A stretch of 49,403 nucleotides of DNA from Streptomyces sp. NRRL F-4489 (lineage in GTDB: Bacteria > Actinomycetota > Actinomycetes > Streptomycetales > Streptomycetaceae), in assembly GCF_001509485.1 (NCBI RefSeq), contig NZ_LLZI01000271.1, positions 1-49,403 of the forward strand, in the 5' to 3' direction. Position numbers and translations under genes: made by a program. The notes beneath the pieces are model-generated. The model did not search any database. It was not told where the DNA came from and was given only the letters and a program-made list of their open reading frames with translations. How positions within the stretch are numbered: the first letter of the stretch is position 1; each line of letters begins with the position of its first letter. Shown one piece after another: positions 25,713 to 34,347 of the stretch.

Positions 25713-26453
25713 ATGACCGCACGCCCCGCGCCCGCGCCCGCCCCCGGGAATCCGCCGCCGCCCGCCGCCCGCATCCTGGTCGTCGACGACGAACCGGAGG
25801 TCCGGGCCGCCGTCGCCGACGGACTCGCCGTCGAGGGGTACGCGGTGCGCGAGGCCGCCGACGGGCTGGCCGCGCTCTCCGAGGTCGCCGCCTGGCAGCC
25901 GGACGCGCTCGTCCTCGACGTGCTGATGCCCGTACTGGACGGCCTGGCGGTGTGCCGCCGGCTGCGCGCGCTGGACGACCGCACCCCGATCCTGGTGCTG
26001 ACCGCGCTGGACTCGGTCAGCGAACGCGTCGACGGCCTGGACGCCGGCGCCGACGACTACCTCGTCAAGCCGTTCGCGCTGGACGAGCTGATCGCCCGGG
26101 TCCGGGCCCTGCTGCGGCGGGCCGCGTCCGCCGCCGCCGAGGACACCCGGCTGGCCTTCGCCGACCTGGTCGTGGACCCGGTCACCCGCAGCGGCCACCG
26201 GGGCGGGCGGCCCCTGGAATTCAGCCGGACCGAGTACGCCCTGCTGGAACTGCTGCTCCAGCACCCCGGACAGGTGCTGCCGCGCGAGCTGATCCTGGAG
26301 CGCGTCTGGGGCCGCGACTTCGGCCCGGACTCCAACTCGCTCGCGGTCTACATCGGTTACCTCCGCCGCAAGCTGGAGGCCGGCGGCGAACCCCGCCTCG
26401 TCCACACCGCCCACGGCATCGGCTACCGCCTGGACCACCCGGAGGGGTCGTGA
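25713..26453 (+). CDS. OmpR-family response regulator
   Basis: A 246-aa regulator. The receiver domain (about 20-135) has DD25-26, phospho-acceptor Asp69 in ALVLDVLMP, the Thr in VLTAL and Lys in LVKPF. The winged-helix domain (about 150-243) ends in [12 protein letters not shown]. An Ala/Pro-rich N-terminal tail of about 18 residues precedes the receiver. It is followed after 10 bp by its kinase. Its divergent neighbours are cell-envelope sugar genes, which suggests an envelope-responsive system. Confidence 0.93.
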   Translation: MTARPAPAPAPGNPPPPAARILVVDDEPEVRAAVADGLAVEGYAVREAADGLAALSEVAAWQPDALVLDVLMPVLDGLAVCRRLRALDDRTPILVLTALDSVSERVDGLDAGADDYLVKPFALDELIARVRALLRRAASAAAEDTRLAFADLVVDPVTRSGHRGGRPLEFSRTEYALLELLLQHPGQVLPRELILERVWGRDFGPDSNSLAVYIGYLRRKLEAGGEPRLVHTAHGIGYRLDHPEGS

Positions 26454-26463
26454 GGGGGCGGGC

Positions 26464-28023
26464 GTGCGTGCGGCCGGAGCGGCCGGGGCTGGGGGTGCCG
26501 CCGCGGGGGCACGTACGGCCGGGGCCGGGGGTGCGGCTGGGGCTCGGGCTGCCGCTGGCGCCGTGCGGGGCCGCCGTATGACCGGCCGGCGCCGCCTGGG
26601 CGGGCGCTGGGTCCGCCGCCGCCCGCTGCGCACCCGGCTGGCGCTGGCCGCCTCCGCCGCGGTGGCGGTGGTCGCGGTGGGCGTCTGCGCCGCCGCGTTC
26701 GTGGTGCTGTCCGTCCAGATGACCCGCCAGCTCGACCTGAACCTCGCGCAGACCGCCACCCAGGTCACCCAGCGCACCCGGCACTGGGGCCCGACCGTCT
26801 CCGACACCTCCTGCCGCTACCAGGCCGTCCCGTGCGTCCAGATCGTCCCCGCCGACCCGTCCCACGACCCCCGGGAGCGCTACGGCCTGCCGGTCTCCCC
26901 CGCCACCCGCGCGGTCGCCGCCGGGCGCGGTACGCCGTACTACACCGACCTCACCGTCGCCGGGCACCCCGTCCGGATGTACACCACCCGCCTCGCCCAC
27001 CGGGACGAGGCCCTCCAGGTGGCGCTCCGCTCCGACACCGTCGAGCGCGGGGTGCGCCAGGCGGCCTGGGCGCTCGCCGCGGTCGGCGCGGCCGGTGTGC
27101 TGCTCGCCGCCGGGCTCGGCTACTGGGTCTCCCGTACGGGCCTGGCCCCGGTCGCCCGGCTGACCGCCACCGCCGAGCGGATCGCCGCCACCCGCGACCC
27201 CCGGCACCGCATCGAGCTGCCGGCCGGGCCGGGCACCCGCGAGGACGAGATCACCCGCCTCGCGGCCAGCTTCAACACCATGCTCGGCGAACTGGAGCAG
27301 TCCGTGACCGCCCAGCGCCGCTTGGTCGCCGACGCCTCCCACGAACTGCGCACCCCGCTCACCGCGCTCCGCACCAACGCCGAACTCCTCGCCCGCGCCG
27401 ACCGCCTGACGGAGCGTCAGCGAGAACGGGCGTCCGGCGCCCTGACCCGGCAGCTGCGCGAGGTCACCACCCTCGTCAACGACCTGATCGAACTCGCCCG
27501 CGACGAGGAGCCCCGGCCGCTCCTGGAGGAGGTGCGCCCGGCGGCCCTCCTGGAGCACGCGGTGGCCGCGGCCCGCGAGCACTGGCCGGAGATCGCCTTC
27601 ACCGTCCGCGTCGATCCCGCCGCGGCCGGCACCACGCTGCCCGGCGTCCCGGCCCGGCTGAACCGGCTGCTGTCCAACCTCCTCGACAACGCCGCCAAAT
27701 TCTCCCCGCCCGGCGGCCCGGTCGAGACCGAACTGACCGCCGGACCGGGCGAGCTGCTGCTGTCCGTCCGCGACCACGGCCCCGGCATCGCCCCGGACGA
27801 CCTGCCGCACGTCTTCGACCGCTTCTACCGCGCCCGGGCGGCCCGGGCCCTGCCCGGCTCGGGCCTGGGCCTGGCGATGGCCCGCCAGATCGCCCACGCC
27901 CACGGCGCCGAGCTCACCGCCGCCCGCGCCCCCGGCGGCGGCGCCCTCTTCCGCCTGCGGCTCCCGGCCGGGCCGGACGCCCGGCCCTCCGGGGAGGGTC
28001 AGAACCCGGCCGGCTCCGTGTAG
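26464..28023 (+). CDS. Sensor histidine kinase, HAMP-type
   Basis: A 519-aa membrane kinase paired with the upstream OmpR regulator. The first about 38 residues are Ala/Gly-rich and may not be translated; an ATG at 26578 gives a standard start just before the first membrane helix (about 58-85). The GTG at 26464 has a GAGGGGG ribosome site, so both starts are kept open. An external domain of about 100 residues with two Cys (DTSCRYQAVPCVQ), a second helix (about 200-220), HAMP, phospho-accepting His293 in DASHELRTP, N box NLLDNAAKF and G boxes DHGPGIAP and GSGLGLAMA follow. The 3' end overlaps the icmA 3' end by 25 bp. Confidence 0.9.
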   Translation: MRAAGAAGAGGAAAGARTAGAGGAAGARAAAGAVRGRRMTGRRRLGGRWVRRRPLRTRLALAASAAVAVVAVGVCAAAFVVLSVQMTRQLDLNLAQTATQVTQRTRHWGPTVSDTSCRYQAVPCVQIVPADPSHDPRERYGLPVSPATRAVAAGRGTPYYTDLTVAGHPVRMYTTRLAHRDEALQVALRSDTVERGVRQAAWALAAVGAAGVLLAAGLGYWVSRTGLAPVARLTATAERIAATRDPRHRIELPAGPGTREDEITRLAASFNTMLGELEQSVTAQRRLVADASHELRTPLTALRTNAELLARADRLTERQRERASGALTRQLREVTTLVNDLIELARDEEPRPLLEEVRPAALLEHAVAAAREHWPEIAFTVRVDPAAAGTTLPGVPARLNRLLSNLLDNAAKFSPPGGPVETELTAGPGELLLSVRDHGPGIAPDDLPHVFDRFYRARAARALPGSGLGLAMARQIAHAHGAELTAARAPGGGALFRLRLPAGPDARPSGEGQNPAGSV

Positions 28024-29699
28024 ACGCCCCACTCGTCCCGCAGCGCCCCGCATATCTCGCCGAGCGTGGCCTCGGCGCGGACCGCGGCCAGCATCGGCTC
28101 GATCATGTTCCGGTCGCCGCGGGCGGCGTCGAGGAGATCCTTCAGCGCGGCCCGCACCCGGGCGTCGTCCCGGGCCGCCTTGCGCTCCGCCAGCGCCCGC
28201 ACCTGCTCGCGCTCGACCTCGTGGCTGACCCGCAGGATCTCCAGGTCGCCGGTGACCGAGCCCTCGTGGCAGTTGACGCCGACGACCCTCTTGTCGCCCT
28301 TCTCCAGCGCCTGCTGGTAGCGGAACGCGGACTCGGCGATCTCGCCGGTGAACCACCCGTCCTCGATGCCCCGCAGGATGCCGGAGGTGACCGGCCCGAT
28401 CGCATGCCGCCCGTCCGGCACCGCCCGCGCCCCGCGCTCCGTGATCCGGGCGAAGATCTTCTCGGCGTCCGCCTCGATCCGGTCGGTGAGCGCCTCCACG
28501 TACCACGAACCGCCCAGCGGGTCCGCGACGTTGGCGACGCCGGTCTCCTCCATCAGCACCTGCTGGGTGCGCAGCGCGATCTCCGCGGCCTGCTCACTGG
28601 GCAGCGCGAGGGTCTCGTCCAGCGCGTTGGTGTGCAGCGAGTTGGTGCCGCCGAGGACCGCCGCCAGCGCCTCCACGGCCGTGCGGACGACGTTGTTGTA
28701 CGGCTGCTGGGCGGTCAGCGAGACGCCGGCGGTCTGGGTGTGGAACCGCAGCCACTGCGCCTTCTCGCTCTTCGCCCCGTAGACGTCGCGCATCCAGCGC
28801 GCCCAGATCCGGCGCGCCGCGCGGAACTTGGCGATCTCCTCGAAGAAGTCCACATGGGCGTCGAAGAAGAACGACAGGCCGGGCGCGAAGGTGTCGACGT
28901 CCAGGCCCCGGGAGAGGCCGAGCTCCACATAGCCGAACCCGTCGGCGAGGGTGTACGCCAGCTCCTGGGCGGCCGTCGCCCCGGCCTCCCGGATGTGGTA
29001 GCCGGAGACCGACAGCGGCTTGTAGGCGGGGATGCCGTGCGCGCAGTGCTCCATCAGATCGCCGATCAGCCGCAGATGCGGCTCGGGCTGGAAGAGCCAC
29101 TCCTTCTGCGCGATGTACTCCTTGAAGATGTCGGTCTGGAGCGTGCCGTTGAGCACCGCCGGATCGACGCCCTGGCGCTCGGCGGCGACGAGGTACATGC
29201 AGAAGACCGGGACGGCGGGGCCGCTGATCGTCATGGACGTCGTGACATCGCCGAGCGGGATGTCCTGGAACAGGACCTCCATATCGGCCGCGGAGTCGAT
29301 GGCGACGCCGCAGTGCCCGACCTCGCCGAGCGAGCGCGGATCGTCGGAGTCCCGCCCCATGAGCGTCGGCATGTCGAACGCCACCGAGAGGCCGCCGCCG
29401 CCGGCCTTGAGGATCATCTTGTAGCGCTCGTTGGTCTGCCGGGCGTTGCCGAAGCCGGCGAACTGGCGGATCGTCCACGTCCGGCCGCGGTAGCCGGTCG
29501 CGTACAGGCCGCGCGTGAAGGGGTACTCCCCCGGCCAGCCGATCCGCTCGAACCCCTCGACGGAATCCCCGGGGCGCGGCCCGTACACCGGCTCGACGGG
29601 GTCGCCGGAGAGCGTGGTGAAGTCCGCGTCGCGCTTCCGGGCGGAGTCGTACCGGGCCTGCCAGCGGCGGCGGCCCTCTTCGATCGCGTCAGCGTCCAT
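27999..29699 (-). CDS. icmA: Isobutyryl-CoA mutase large subunit
   Basis: A 566-aa adenosylcobalamin-dependent mutase subunit for isobutyryl-CoA/n-butyryl-CoA interconversion, supplying polyketide and branched acyl-CoA metabolism. Two specificity residues settle the assignment: Phe80 in TIRQFAGFG, where methylmalonyl-CoA mutase has Tyr, and Gln198 in EYIAQKEW, where that enzyme has Arg. Both fall at exactly the known IcmA numbers when the ATG at 29699 is used, which also gives the known length. There is no C-terminal B12-binding DxHxxG domain, as expected for IcmA, so a separate IcmB must be encoded outside this window. The chaperone MeaB is 8 kb away. Confidence 0.95.
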   Translation of the reverse strand: MDADAIEEGRRRWQARYDSARKRDADFTTLSGDPVEPVYGPRPGDSVEGFERIGWPGEYPFTRGLYATGYRGRTWTIRQFAGFGNARQTNERYKMILKAGGGGLSVAFDMPTLMGRDSDDPRSLGEVGHCGVAIDSAADMEVLFQDIPLGDVTTSMTISGPAVPVFCMYLVAAERQGVDPAVLNGTLQTDIFKEYIAQKEWLFQPEPHLRLIGDLMEHCAHGIPAYKPLSVSGYHIREAGATAAQELAYTLADGFGYVELGLSRGLDVDTFAPGLSFFFDAHVDFFEEIAKFRAARRIWARWMRDVYGAKSEKAQWLRFHTQTAGVSLTAQQPYNNVVRTAVEALAAVLGGTNSLHTNALDETLALPSEQAAEIALRTQQVLMEETGVANVADPLGGSWYVEALTDRIEADAEKIFARITERGARAVPDGRHAIGPVTSGILRGIEDGWFTGEIAESAFRYQQALEKGDKRVVGVNCHEGSVTGDLEILRVSHEVEREQVRALAERKAARDDARVRAALKDLLDAARGDRNMIEPMLAAVRAEATLGEICGALRDEWGVYTEPAGF

Positions 29700-29768
29700 G
29701 CCAACGAATTTACTAGGACGTCCAACTACCTGTCGATGGGAGAAGCCCCTGATTCCGCGCTCAGGGGC

Positions 29769-29780
29769 ACCCCTAGGGGT
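29769..29780. promoter_or_regulatory. 12-bp palindrome upstream of icmA
   Basis: ACCCCTAGGGGT is a perfect palindrome 70 bases upstream of the icmA start, a candidate operator. The binding protein is unknown. Confidence 0.4.
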
Positions 29781-29843
29781 CTCGCAACCCCCCGGGCCAA
29801 GAGCTACCCGCGGCCTGACCTGCGGAAACACGCCGCAACGCGG

Positions 29844-29898
29844 AACGCGCCCCTCCGGTGACGCAAAACGCACCCCTCCGGCGGCGGAGAGGCGCGTT
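29844..29898. repeat. Three copies of a 14-bp element, two direct and one inverted
   Basis: AACGCGCCCCTCCG (29844-29857) recurs as AACGCACCCCTCCG (29867-29880), 23 bases on, and inverted as CGGAGAGGCGCGTT (29885-29898). Each differs from the first by a single base. The last two can also pair as a hairpin. Confidence 0.65.
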
Positions 29899-30107
29899 CG
29901 GCGTGCGGGAGGCGTACGGCGGGAAGGCCGGGGGTGGAGTGCGTGCGGCGCGCAAGCGCGCGACGCGCGCGACGCGGACGCGGCCCCGGCGAGGCGGGCC
30001 GTCGAGCCGCCACCGGCGGCCTCGGCAACGCGACCGGCCGCAACCGGCCGCGCCCGGGCCGTCCAGGGCGTACGCGGCGCCCCGACCCGGCCCGGCCAAC
30101 GCCCCGC

Positions 30108-30440
30108 TCAGACCTTGACCGGCTCCGGGGCCGCGTCGGCCAGCAGGGGCTCGATCTCGCGGACGACCTTGCGCTCGACGAAGAACGCGGCGGTCGGGAT
30201 CGTGCCGGAGACCAGCACCCACAGCAGCTTGGCGAACGGCCAGCGCGCCTTGGAGCCCAGATCGAAGGCGAAGATCAGGTAGATGATGTAGAGCACGCCG
30301 TGGACCTGGGCGACGACGAGGGTCAGGTCCTTGCCCATCCCGAAGCCGTACTTGAAAACCATGCAGGCGCAGAGCACGAGCAGCATCACAGCGGTGATGT
30401 AGGCCATCGCCCGGTAACGGGTCAGGACACTTCGCTTCAT
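30108..30440 (-). CDS. DUF3817 membrane protein, copy 1
   Basis: A 110-aa protein with three hydrophobic segments (about 10-32, 38-60, 68-88) and the DUF3817-type features HGVLYIIYLI and RWPFAKLLW, with a short charged C-terminus. Function unknown. The ATG at 30440 is used because the upstream open frame is low-complexity and MKRSVLTRYR starts the family region. It lies 62 bp downstream of a MarR gene on the same strand. A second DUF3817 gene sits at 33772-34122. Confidence 0.82.
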   Translation of the reverse strand: MKRSVLTRYRAMAYITAVMLLVLCACMVFKYGFGMGKDLTLVVAQVHGVLYIIYLIFAFDLGSKARWPFAKLLWVLVSGTIPTAAFFVERKVVREIEPLLADAAPEPVKV

Positions 30441-30502
30441 GCCCCTGAGCGTAACCGCCCCTTCCGGGGCGATCTTCGCCACCCCCCGGCCGCGCGCGGC
30501 GG

Positions 30503-31012
30503 TCACTCCTCGGTGAAGTCCCCGGCCGCCACCCGCAGCGGGCGCAGCAGCGCGAAGATCTCCGCGCACTCGCCGGCGTCGTACGCCCCGAGCCCGAAGT
30601 CCATGGCCATCAGGTCGCGGGTGGCCGCGTCGCACACCTCGCGGCCCTTGTCGGTGATGGACGCCAGCGTGCCCCGGCCGTCGTTCGGGTTCGGCCGCTT
30701 GGCGACCAGCCCGGACTTCACCAGCCGGTCGACGGTGTTGGTCACCGAGGTCGGGTGGACCATCAGGCGCTCGCCGATCTTCGACATCGGCAGCTCGCCG
30801 GCCTTGGAGAACGTCAGCAGGACCAGCGCCTCGTACCGCGCGAAGGTCAGTCCGTACGGCTTGACGACCGCGTCCACCTCGGAGAGCAGGATCTGCTGGG
30901 CGCGCATGATCGAGGTGATCGCGGCCATCGCGGGCACGGAGCCCCAGCGCTGCTTCCAGAGTTCGTCGGCGCGCGCGATGGGGTCAAAGGCAAGGCTGAG
31001 CGGCTTCGGCAC
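30503..31012 (-). CDS. MarR-family regulator, copy 1
   Basis: A 169-aa winged-helix regulator. The domain spans about residues 40-140, with LTFARYEALVLLTF, the recognition region GERLMVHPTSVTNTVDRL and wing PNPNDGRGTLASITDKG. It probably controls its own operon with the DUF3817 gene downstream, or the MFS gene 43 bp upstream on the same strand. Ligand unknown. Confidence 0.9.
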   Translation of the reverse strand: MPKPLSLAFDPIARADELWKQRWGSVPAMAAITSIMRAQQILLSEVDAVVKPYGLTFARYEALVLLTFSKAGELPMSKIGERLMVHPTSVTNTVDRLVKSGLVAKRPNPNDGRGTLASITDKGREVCDAATRDLMAMDFGLGAYDAGECAEIFALLRPLRVAAGDFTEE

Positions 31013-31055
31013 GTCTCCGACCCTACCCGCCGGTCATATGCTGGTCAGCCCTGTC

Positions 31056-32387
31056 TCAGCTTTCGGTCTCAGGAAGTGGTCGCCGGGCGGCCCCGCGAGC
31101 GCTCCGCGCCCCCGATTTCCGGACCTCGGCGAGCACCGCCAGGACGGCCACCGCGCCGATCACCCCGGCGGCCGGCATCACGGCACCGAGCGGCGCGTAC
31201 TCGGCGGCCGCGCCGGCCAGCCCCATCGCCAGCCCCATGAGCGTCATCCGCCCCGCCTGCATCACCGTCATCGCCTGCCCCAGCAGCTCGTCGGGCACGG
31301 CCGCCACGAACCACCGGTCCACCCCGAAGTTGTACGAGATCCCGGTCCCGGTGAGCACCAGCAGCACCAGCGCCCAGCCCAGCGGCGGGTGGGCGGCGAA
31401 CCCCAGGGACGGCAGCACCGTGAACAGCCCCATGGGGAACGTCAGCCGCTCCCGGGCCCGCGGCCCCAGGAACGTCCCCACCAGCGTCTCCGCCACCACC
31501 GCTCCCACCGGCATCCCGCACATCAGCAGCCCCTGCCCGGCCGCCCCGCCGCCCAGTTGGTCCCCGTACGGGACGAGCAGCGCCTCGGGGACGACGACCA
31601 GCGCCGGCGGCACCCAGGCGAGCAGCAGCAGCGCCCGGATCCGCCGGTCGGCCAGCAGCCGCCGGGTGCCGGCCAGGGAGGCGCCGAGCAGCGGCCCGGT
31701 GGCCCGGCCGCGCGCGGGGCGGGCGGCGGTCCCCAGCCGCAGCAGCAGCGCCGAGGCGGCGAACGTCCCGGCGGTGATCCCGAGGGCCGTGCCCGGCCCG
31801 GCGGCGGCCAGCAGCAGCCCACCGGCGGCGAAGCCGGCCAGCTGCGCGCCCTGGTTGACGATCCGGATCAGCGAGCGCCCCAGGACGAACAGGTCGCCGT
31901 CCCCGAGGATCTCGCCCAGCGTCCCGGCCCGGGTGCCGGCGAAGACCGGGGCGGCCGCCGCGCTCACGCACCGCAGGCCCAGCAGCACCGCCACCGGCGT
32001 CCCGGGCAGCACCATCGCGGCGGCCGCCGCCGCGCACACCAGGTCGCAGACCACCAGCACCCGGCGGGCCGGGCAGCGGTCGGCGACGGCGGACAGCAGG
32101 GTCCCGCCGACCACGTAGGGCAGCAGGCCGAGGGCGAAGCTCAGGGCGCTGAGCAGCGGGGAGCCGGTGAGCCGGTAGACCAGGACGGAGAGCGCCAGTT
32201 CGCAGACCACCACGCCCAGGGAGGAGAGCAGGTGGGCGGCGAAGACGTAGCGGAACTCGCGGACGGCGAAGACCGCGCGGTAGCCGGTACGGGCCGGGGC
32301 CGCGGGGGCGCCGCCCGGGGCGGGGCCGGAACCGGGCGGGCATACGGGAGCGGGGCCCGGCTGCGCGGGCCCGGGAGGCGTGGGCAT
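31056..32387 (-). CDS. MFS transporter
   Basis: A 443-aa permease of the major facilitator superfamily with a Pro-rich N-terminal tail of about 35 residues and about 12 hydrophobic helices, including VVCELALSVLVYRLTGSPLL and the loop ADRCPARRVLVVCD after the second helix. The layout resembles drug or metabolite exporters of the enterobactin-exporter (EntS-like) type. It is divergent from an ArsR-like DUF5937 regulator with a palindrome in the 77-bp gap, which suggests ligand-controlled export. Substrate unknown. Confidence 0.88.
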   Translation of the reverse strand: MPTPPGPAQPGPAPVCPPGSGPAPGGAPAAPARTGYRAVFAVREFRYVFAAHLLSSLGVVVCELALSVLVYRLTGSPLLSALSFALGLLPYVVGGTLLSAVADRCPARRVLVVCDLVCAAAAAAMVLPGTPVAVLLGLRCVSAAAAPVFAGTRAGTLGEILGDGDLFVLGRSLIRIVNQGAQLAGFAAGGLLLAAAGPGTALGITAGTFAASALLLRLGTAARPARGRATGPLLGASLAGTRRLLADRRIRALLLLAWVPPALVVVPEALLVPYGDQLGGGAAGQGLLMCGMPVGAVVAETLVGTFLGPRARERLTFPMGLFTVLPSLGFAAHPPLGWALVLLVLTGTGISYNFGVDRWFVAAVPDELLGQAMTVMQAGRMTLMGLAMGLAGAAAEYAPLGAVMPAAGVIGAVAVLAVLAEVRKSGARSARGAARRPLPETES

Positions 32388-32426
32388 GGCGCCAGGCTGC
32401 CGGGGGCGCCCGCCGGGCCGTAGTGT

Positions 32427-32442
32427 TTCGGCTCCGGCCGAA
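32427..32442. promoter_or_regulatory. Operator-like palindrome between MFS and ArsR-like genes
   Basis: TTCGGC (32427-32432) and GCCGAA (32437-32442) are perfect arms around TCCG. It is centred between the divergent starts at 32387 and 32465 and is the obvious site for the adjacent ArsR-like regulator. Confidence 0.6.
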
Positions 32443-32464
32443 TCCTGGGGAGGGAGGCCCGGCG

Positions 32465-33454
32465 GTGCCGCTGGAGCTGCGTTTCGGGGCGGACGACCTG
32501 CTGCGGATCCGGTTCGCCATCTCGCCGCTGTGCGAGACCCACGAGGCGCTGCGGACCCTGCGCCGCACCGACCGGCACGGCTACCACCTGCCGTGGCTGC
32601 GGCGGATGCGGGAGCGGGTGGCGGGGCTGGACCTGGCGCCGGTGTGGCTGTTCATGCCGGTGCGCCGGCCCGGCTACACGCCGGATTTCCTGGGCCGGCC
32701 CCCGGATGTGCCGCTGGCGGACTTCGGCGAGGAGCTGGCGCGGCTGCGGGCCACCGACCCGGAGCTGGCGCGCGCGGAGATGGCCAAGTCGCTGGCGTGC
32801 GTCCCCGGGGCGGCGGACTCGCCCAGGGGCCGGGCGGCGCTGGCGGACCCGGCGCGGGCGGTGCGGGAGCTGGCGGACGTCACCGAGCGGGCCTGGGAGG
32901 CCCTGCTGGCGCCCGACTGGCCCCGGCTGCGGGCGCTGCTGGAGGCGGAGATCGCGTACCGCTCGCGCCAGTTGGCGAGCGGCGGACTGCGCCGCCTGTT
33001 CGCCGATCTGCACCCCCGGGTGTCCTGGTCGGACGACGGCACGCTGACCGTCCGCAACCGGACCGACGTCCTCCTGATGCGGGACCTGGAGGGGCGCGGG
33101 GTGCTGCTGCTGCCGAGCGTCTTCGTCTGGCCGGACGTGATCAGCGGCTTCGATCCGCCGTGGCAGCCGACCGTGATCTATCCGGCGCGGGGCATCGGCG
33201 GGCTGTGGCGGGAGCCGGCCGGCGGCCCGGCGCTGGCGCGGCTGCTGGGCGCCAACCGGGCCGCGGTGCTGGCGGCCCTGGACGCCCCGGCGACGACCTC
33301 GGCGCTCGCCCACCGGCTGGGGCTGGCACCGTCGTCGGTCTCGGCGCATCTGGCCGTCCTGCGCGGCGCCGGGCTGCTGGTCTCGCGCCGCCAGGGCCAC
33401 CAGGTGCTCTACGAGCGGACGCCGCTGGGCATCGCCCTGGTGGCCGGCGGCTGA
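32465..33454 (+). CDS. ArsR-like winged-helix regulator (DUF5937)
   Basis: A 329-aa protein. The first about 170 residues fit DUF5937 (LRFGADDLLRIRFAISPLCE at the N-terminus). The C-terminal part (about 260-325) is an ArsR-type winged helix, with TTSALAHRLGLAPSSVSAHL as the recognition region and LVSRRQGHQVLYERT as the wing. No metal-binding Cys cluster is seen, so it probably senses an organic ligand. The GTG at 32465 is used because GGAGGGAGG precedes it by about 8 bases. It pairs with the divergent MFS transporter. Confidence 0.85.
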   Translation: MPLELRFGADDLLRIRFAISPLCETHEALRTLRRTDRHGYHLPWLRRMRERVAGLDLAPVWLFMPVRRPGYTPDFLGRPPDVPLADFGEELARLRATDPELARAEMAKSLACVPGAADSPRGRAALADPARAVRELADVTERAWEALLAPDWPRLRALLEAEIAYRSRQLASGGLRRLFADLHPRVSWSDDGTLTVRNRTDVLLMRDLEGRGVLLLPSVFVWPDVISGFDPPWQPTVIYPARGIGGLWREPAGGPALARLLGANRAAVLAALDAPATTSALAHRLGLAPSSVSAHLAVLRGAGLLVSRRQGHQVLYERTPLGIALVAGG

Positions 33455-33466
33455 CCGCGCGGCCCG

Positions 33467-33775
33467 TCAGGCGGTGGGTCCGCCGCCGGCCAGATAGCGC
33501 TCGACGGTCTCCACCTTGGCGGTGAGGCCGTCGGTGACACCGGGCCGGATGTCGGCCTTGAGGACCAGGGAGACCCGGCCGGCGCGCGCCTCGACGGCGG
33601 CCACCGCGCGCTTGACCACGTCCATCACCTCGTCCCACTCGCCCTCGATGGAGGTGAACATGGCGTCCGTGCGGTTGGGCAGGCCGGACTCGCGGACGAC
33701 CCGGACGGCGTCGGCGACGTACTCGCCGACGTCCTCGCCGACGCCCAGCGGGCTCACGGAGAAGGCGACGATCAT
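33467..33775 (-). CDS. MTH1187/YkoF-type thiamine-binding protein
   Basis: A 102-aa protein of the thiamine-binding (formerly DUF77) family. [23 protein letters not shown] opens a ferredoxin-like fold and [19 protein letters not shown] follows, ending in [12 protein letters not shown]. The ATG at 33775 overlaps the stop of the DUF3817 gene in an ATGA. Family members bind thiamine or related compounds; the physiological role is unclear. Convergent with the ArsR-like gene 12 bp away. Confidence 0.85.
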   Translation of the reverse strand: MIVAFSVSPLGVGEDVGEYVADAVRVVRESGLPNRTDAMFTSIEGEWDEVMDVVKRAVAAVEARAGRVSLVLKADIRPGVTDGLTAKVETVERYLAGGGPTA

Positions 33776-34122
33776 GCGTTCACCGTGCCTTCCCGGCGGG
33801 CGCGGGCGGCGATCACACCGGCCTCCTCCTCGCGCTTGAGGACCTTGTCGGCGTAGAGCCCGCCGAACGGCAGGACCGCGAGCAGGAAGAAGAACGCGAC
33901 CCGCTTGAAGGGCCACTTGGTGCGGTTCCAGGCGTCCAGCAGCAGCACCAGGAAGATCGTGAAGAGGATGCCGTGCAGCAGGCCCAGCGGCATGACGAGC
34001 TTGTCGTAGCCGAGGAAGATCCGGAAGCCCGTGCCGAATATCAGCAGCGCCGGGAAGGACAGCGCCTCCGGGATGGAGGCCAGGCGCAGTCGGTGCAGGG
34101 CGGCGGCGGTCTTGATGTCCAC
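33772..34122 (-). CDS. DUF3817 membrane protein, copy 2
   Basis: A 116-aa integral membrane protein with three hydrophobic helices (about 15-35, 40-65, 72-93) and the DUF3817 features [15 protein letters not shown] and [14 protein letters not shown]. The C-terminus is charged. The GTG at 34122 is used because GAGG lies just upstream and the family N-terminus fits. It is translationally coupled (ATGA) to the thiamine-binding gene. Function unknown. It is related to the copy at 30108-30440. Confidence 0.82.
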   Translation of the reverse strand: MDIKTAAALHRLRLASIPEALSFPALLIFGTGFRIFLGYDKLVMPLGLLHGILFTIFLVLLLDAWNRTKWPFKRVAFFFLLAVLPFGGLYADKVLKREEEAGVIAARARREGTVNA

Positions 34123-34347
34123 GGGAACCTCGTTCGGGCGGAGGGGCGGCGGCAGGGCAGGCTTGTGCGGCCGTTCACAAGCATTCCGCCCCATTGTTGC
34201 AGCCGCGGCGGCGATCACCGCCCGGGGGGCACCGCCGGGCGCGCGCCGCGCCGACCGCGCCCCCGAGACGCGCTCCGGGAAACCTCCGGGGCCGATCAGG
34301 GCCGAAAGCGCTGCCCCGCCGAGCCCCCGGCGGCTACCGTCAGGTCC

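Larger units (their letters stand above)
29700..30107. other. 408-bp intergenic region upstream of icmA
   Basis: No gene is seen. It contains the icmA promoter side, with palindromes GGACGTCC (29716-29723) and ACCCCTAGGGGT (29769-29780), and a repeat cluster at 29844-29898. On the minus strand TAGTAA is about 10 bases before the icmA start, a possible -10 element. Confidence 0.5.

Noticed and set aside
29700..29873. N-terminal extension of the icmA frame to 29873
   Set aside because: The ATG at 29699 gives the family start and places Phe80 and Gln198 at their reference positions.
29858..30118. Short Arg-rich frames in the gap upstream of icmA
   Set aside because: Compositional artefacts; no domain and no supported start.
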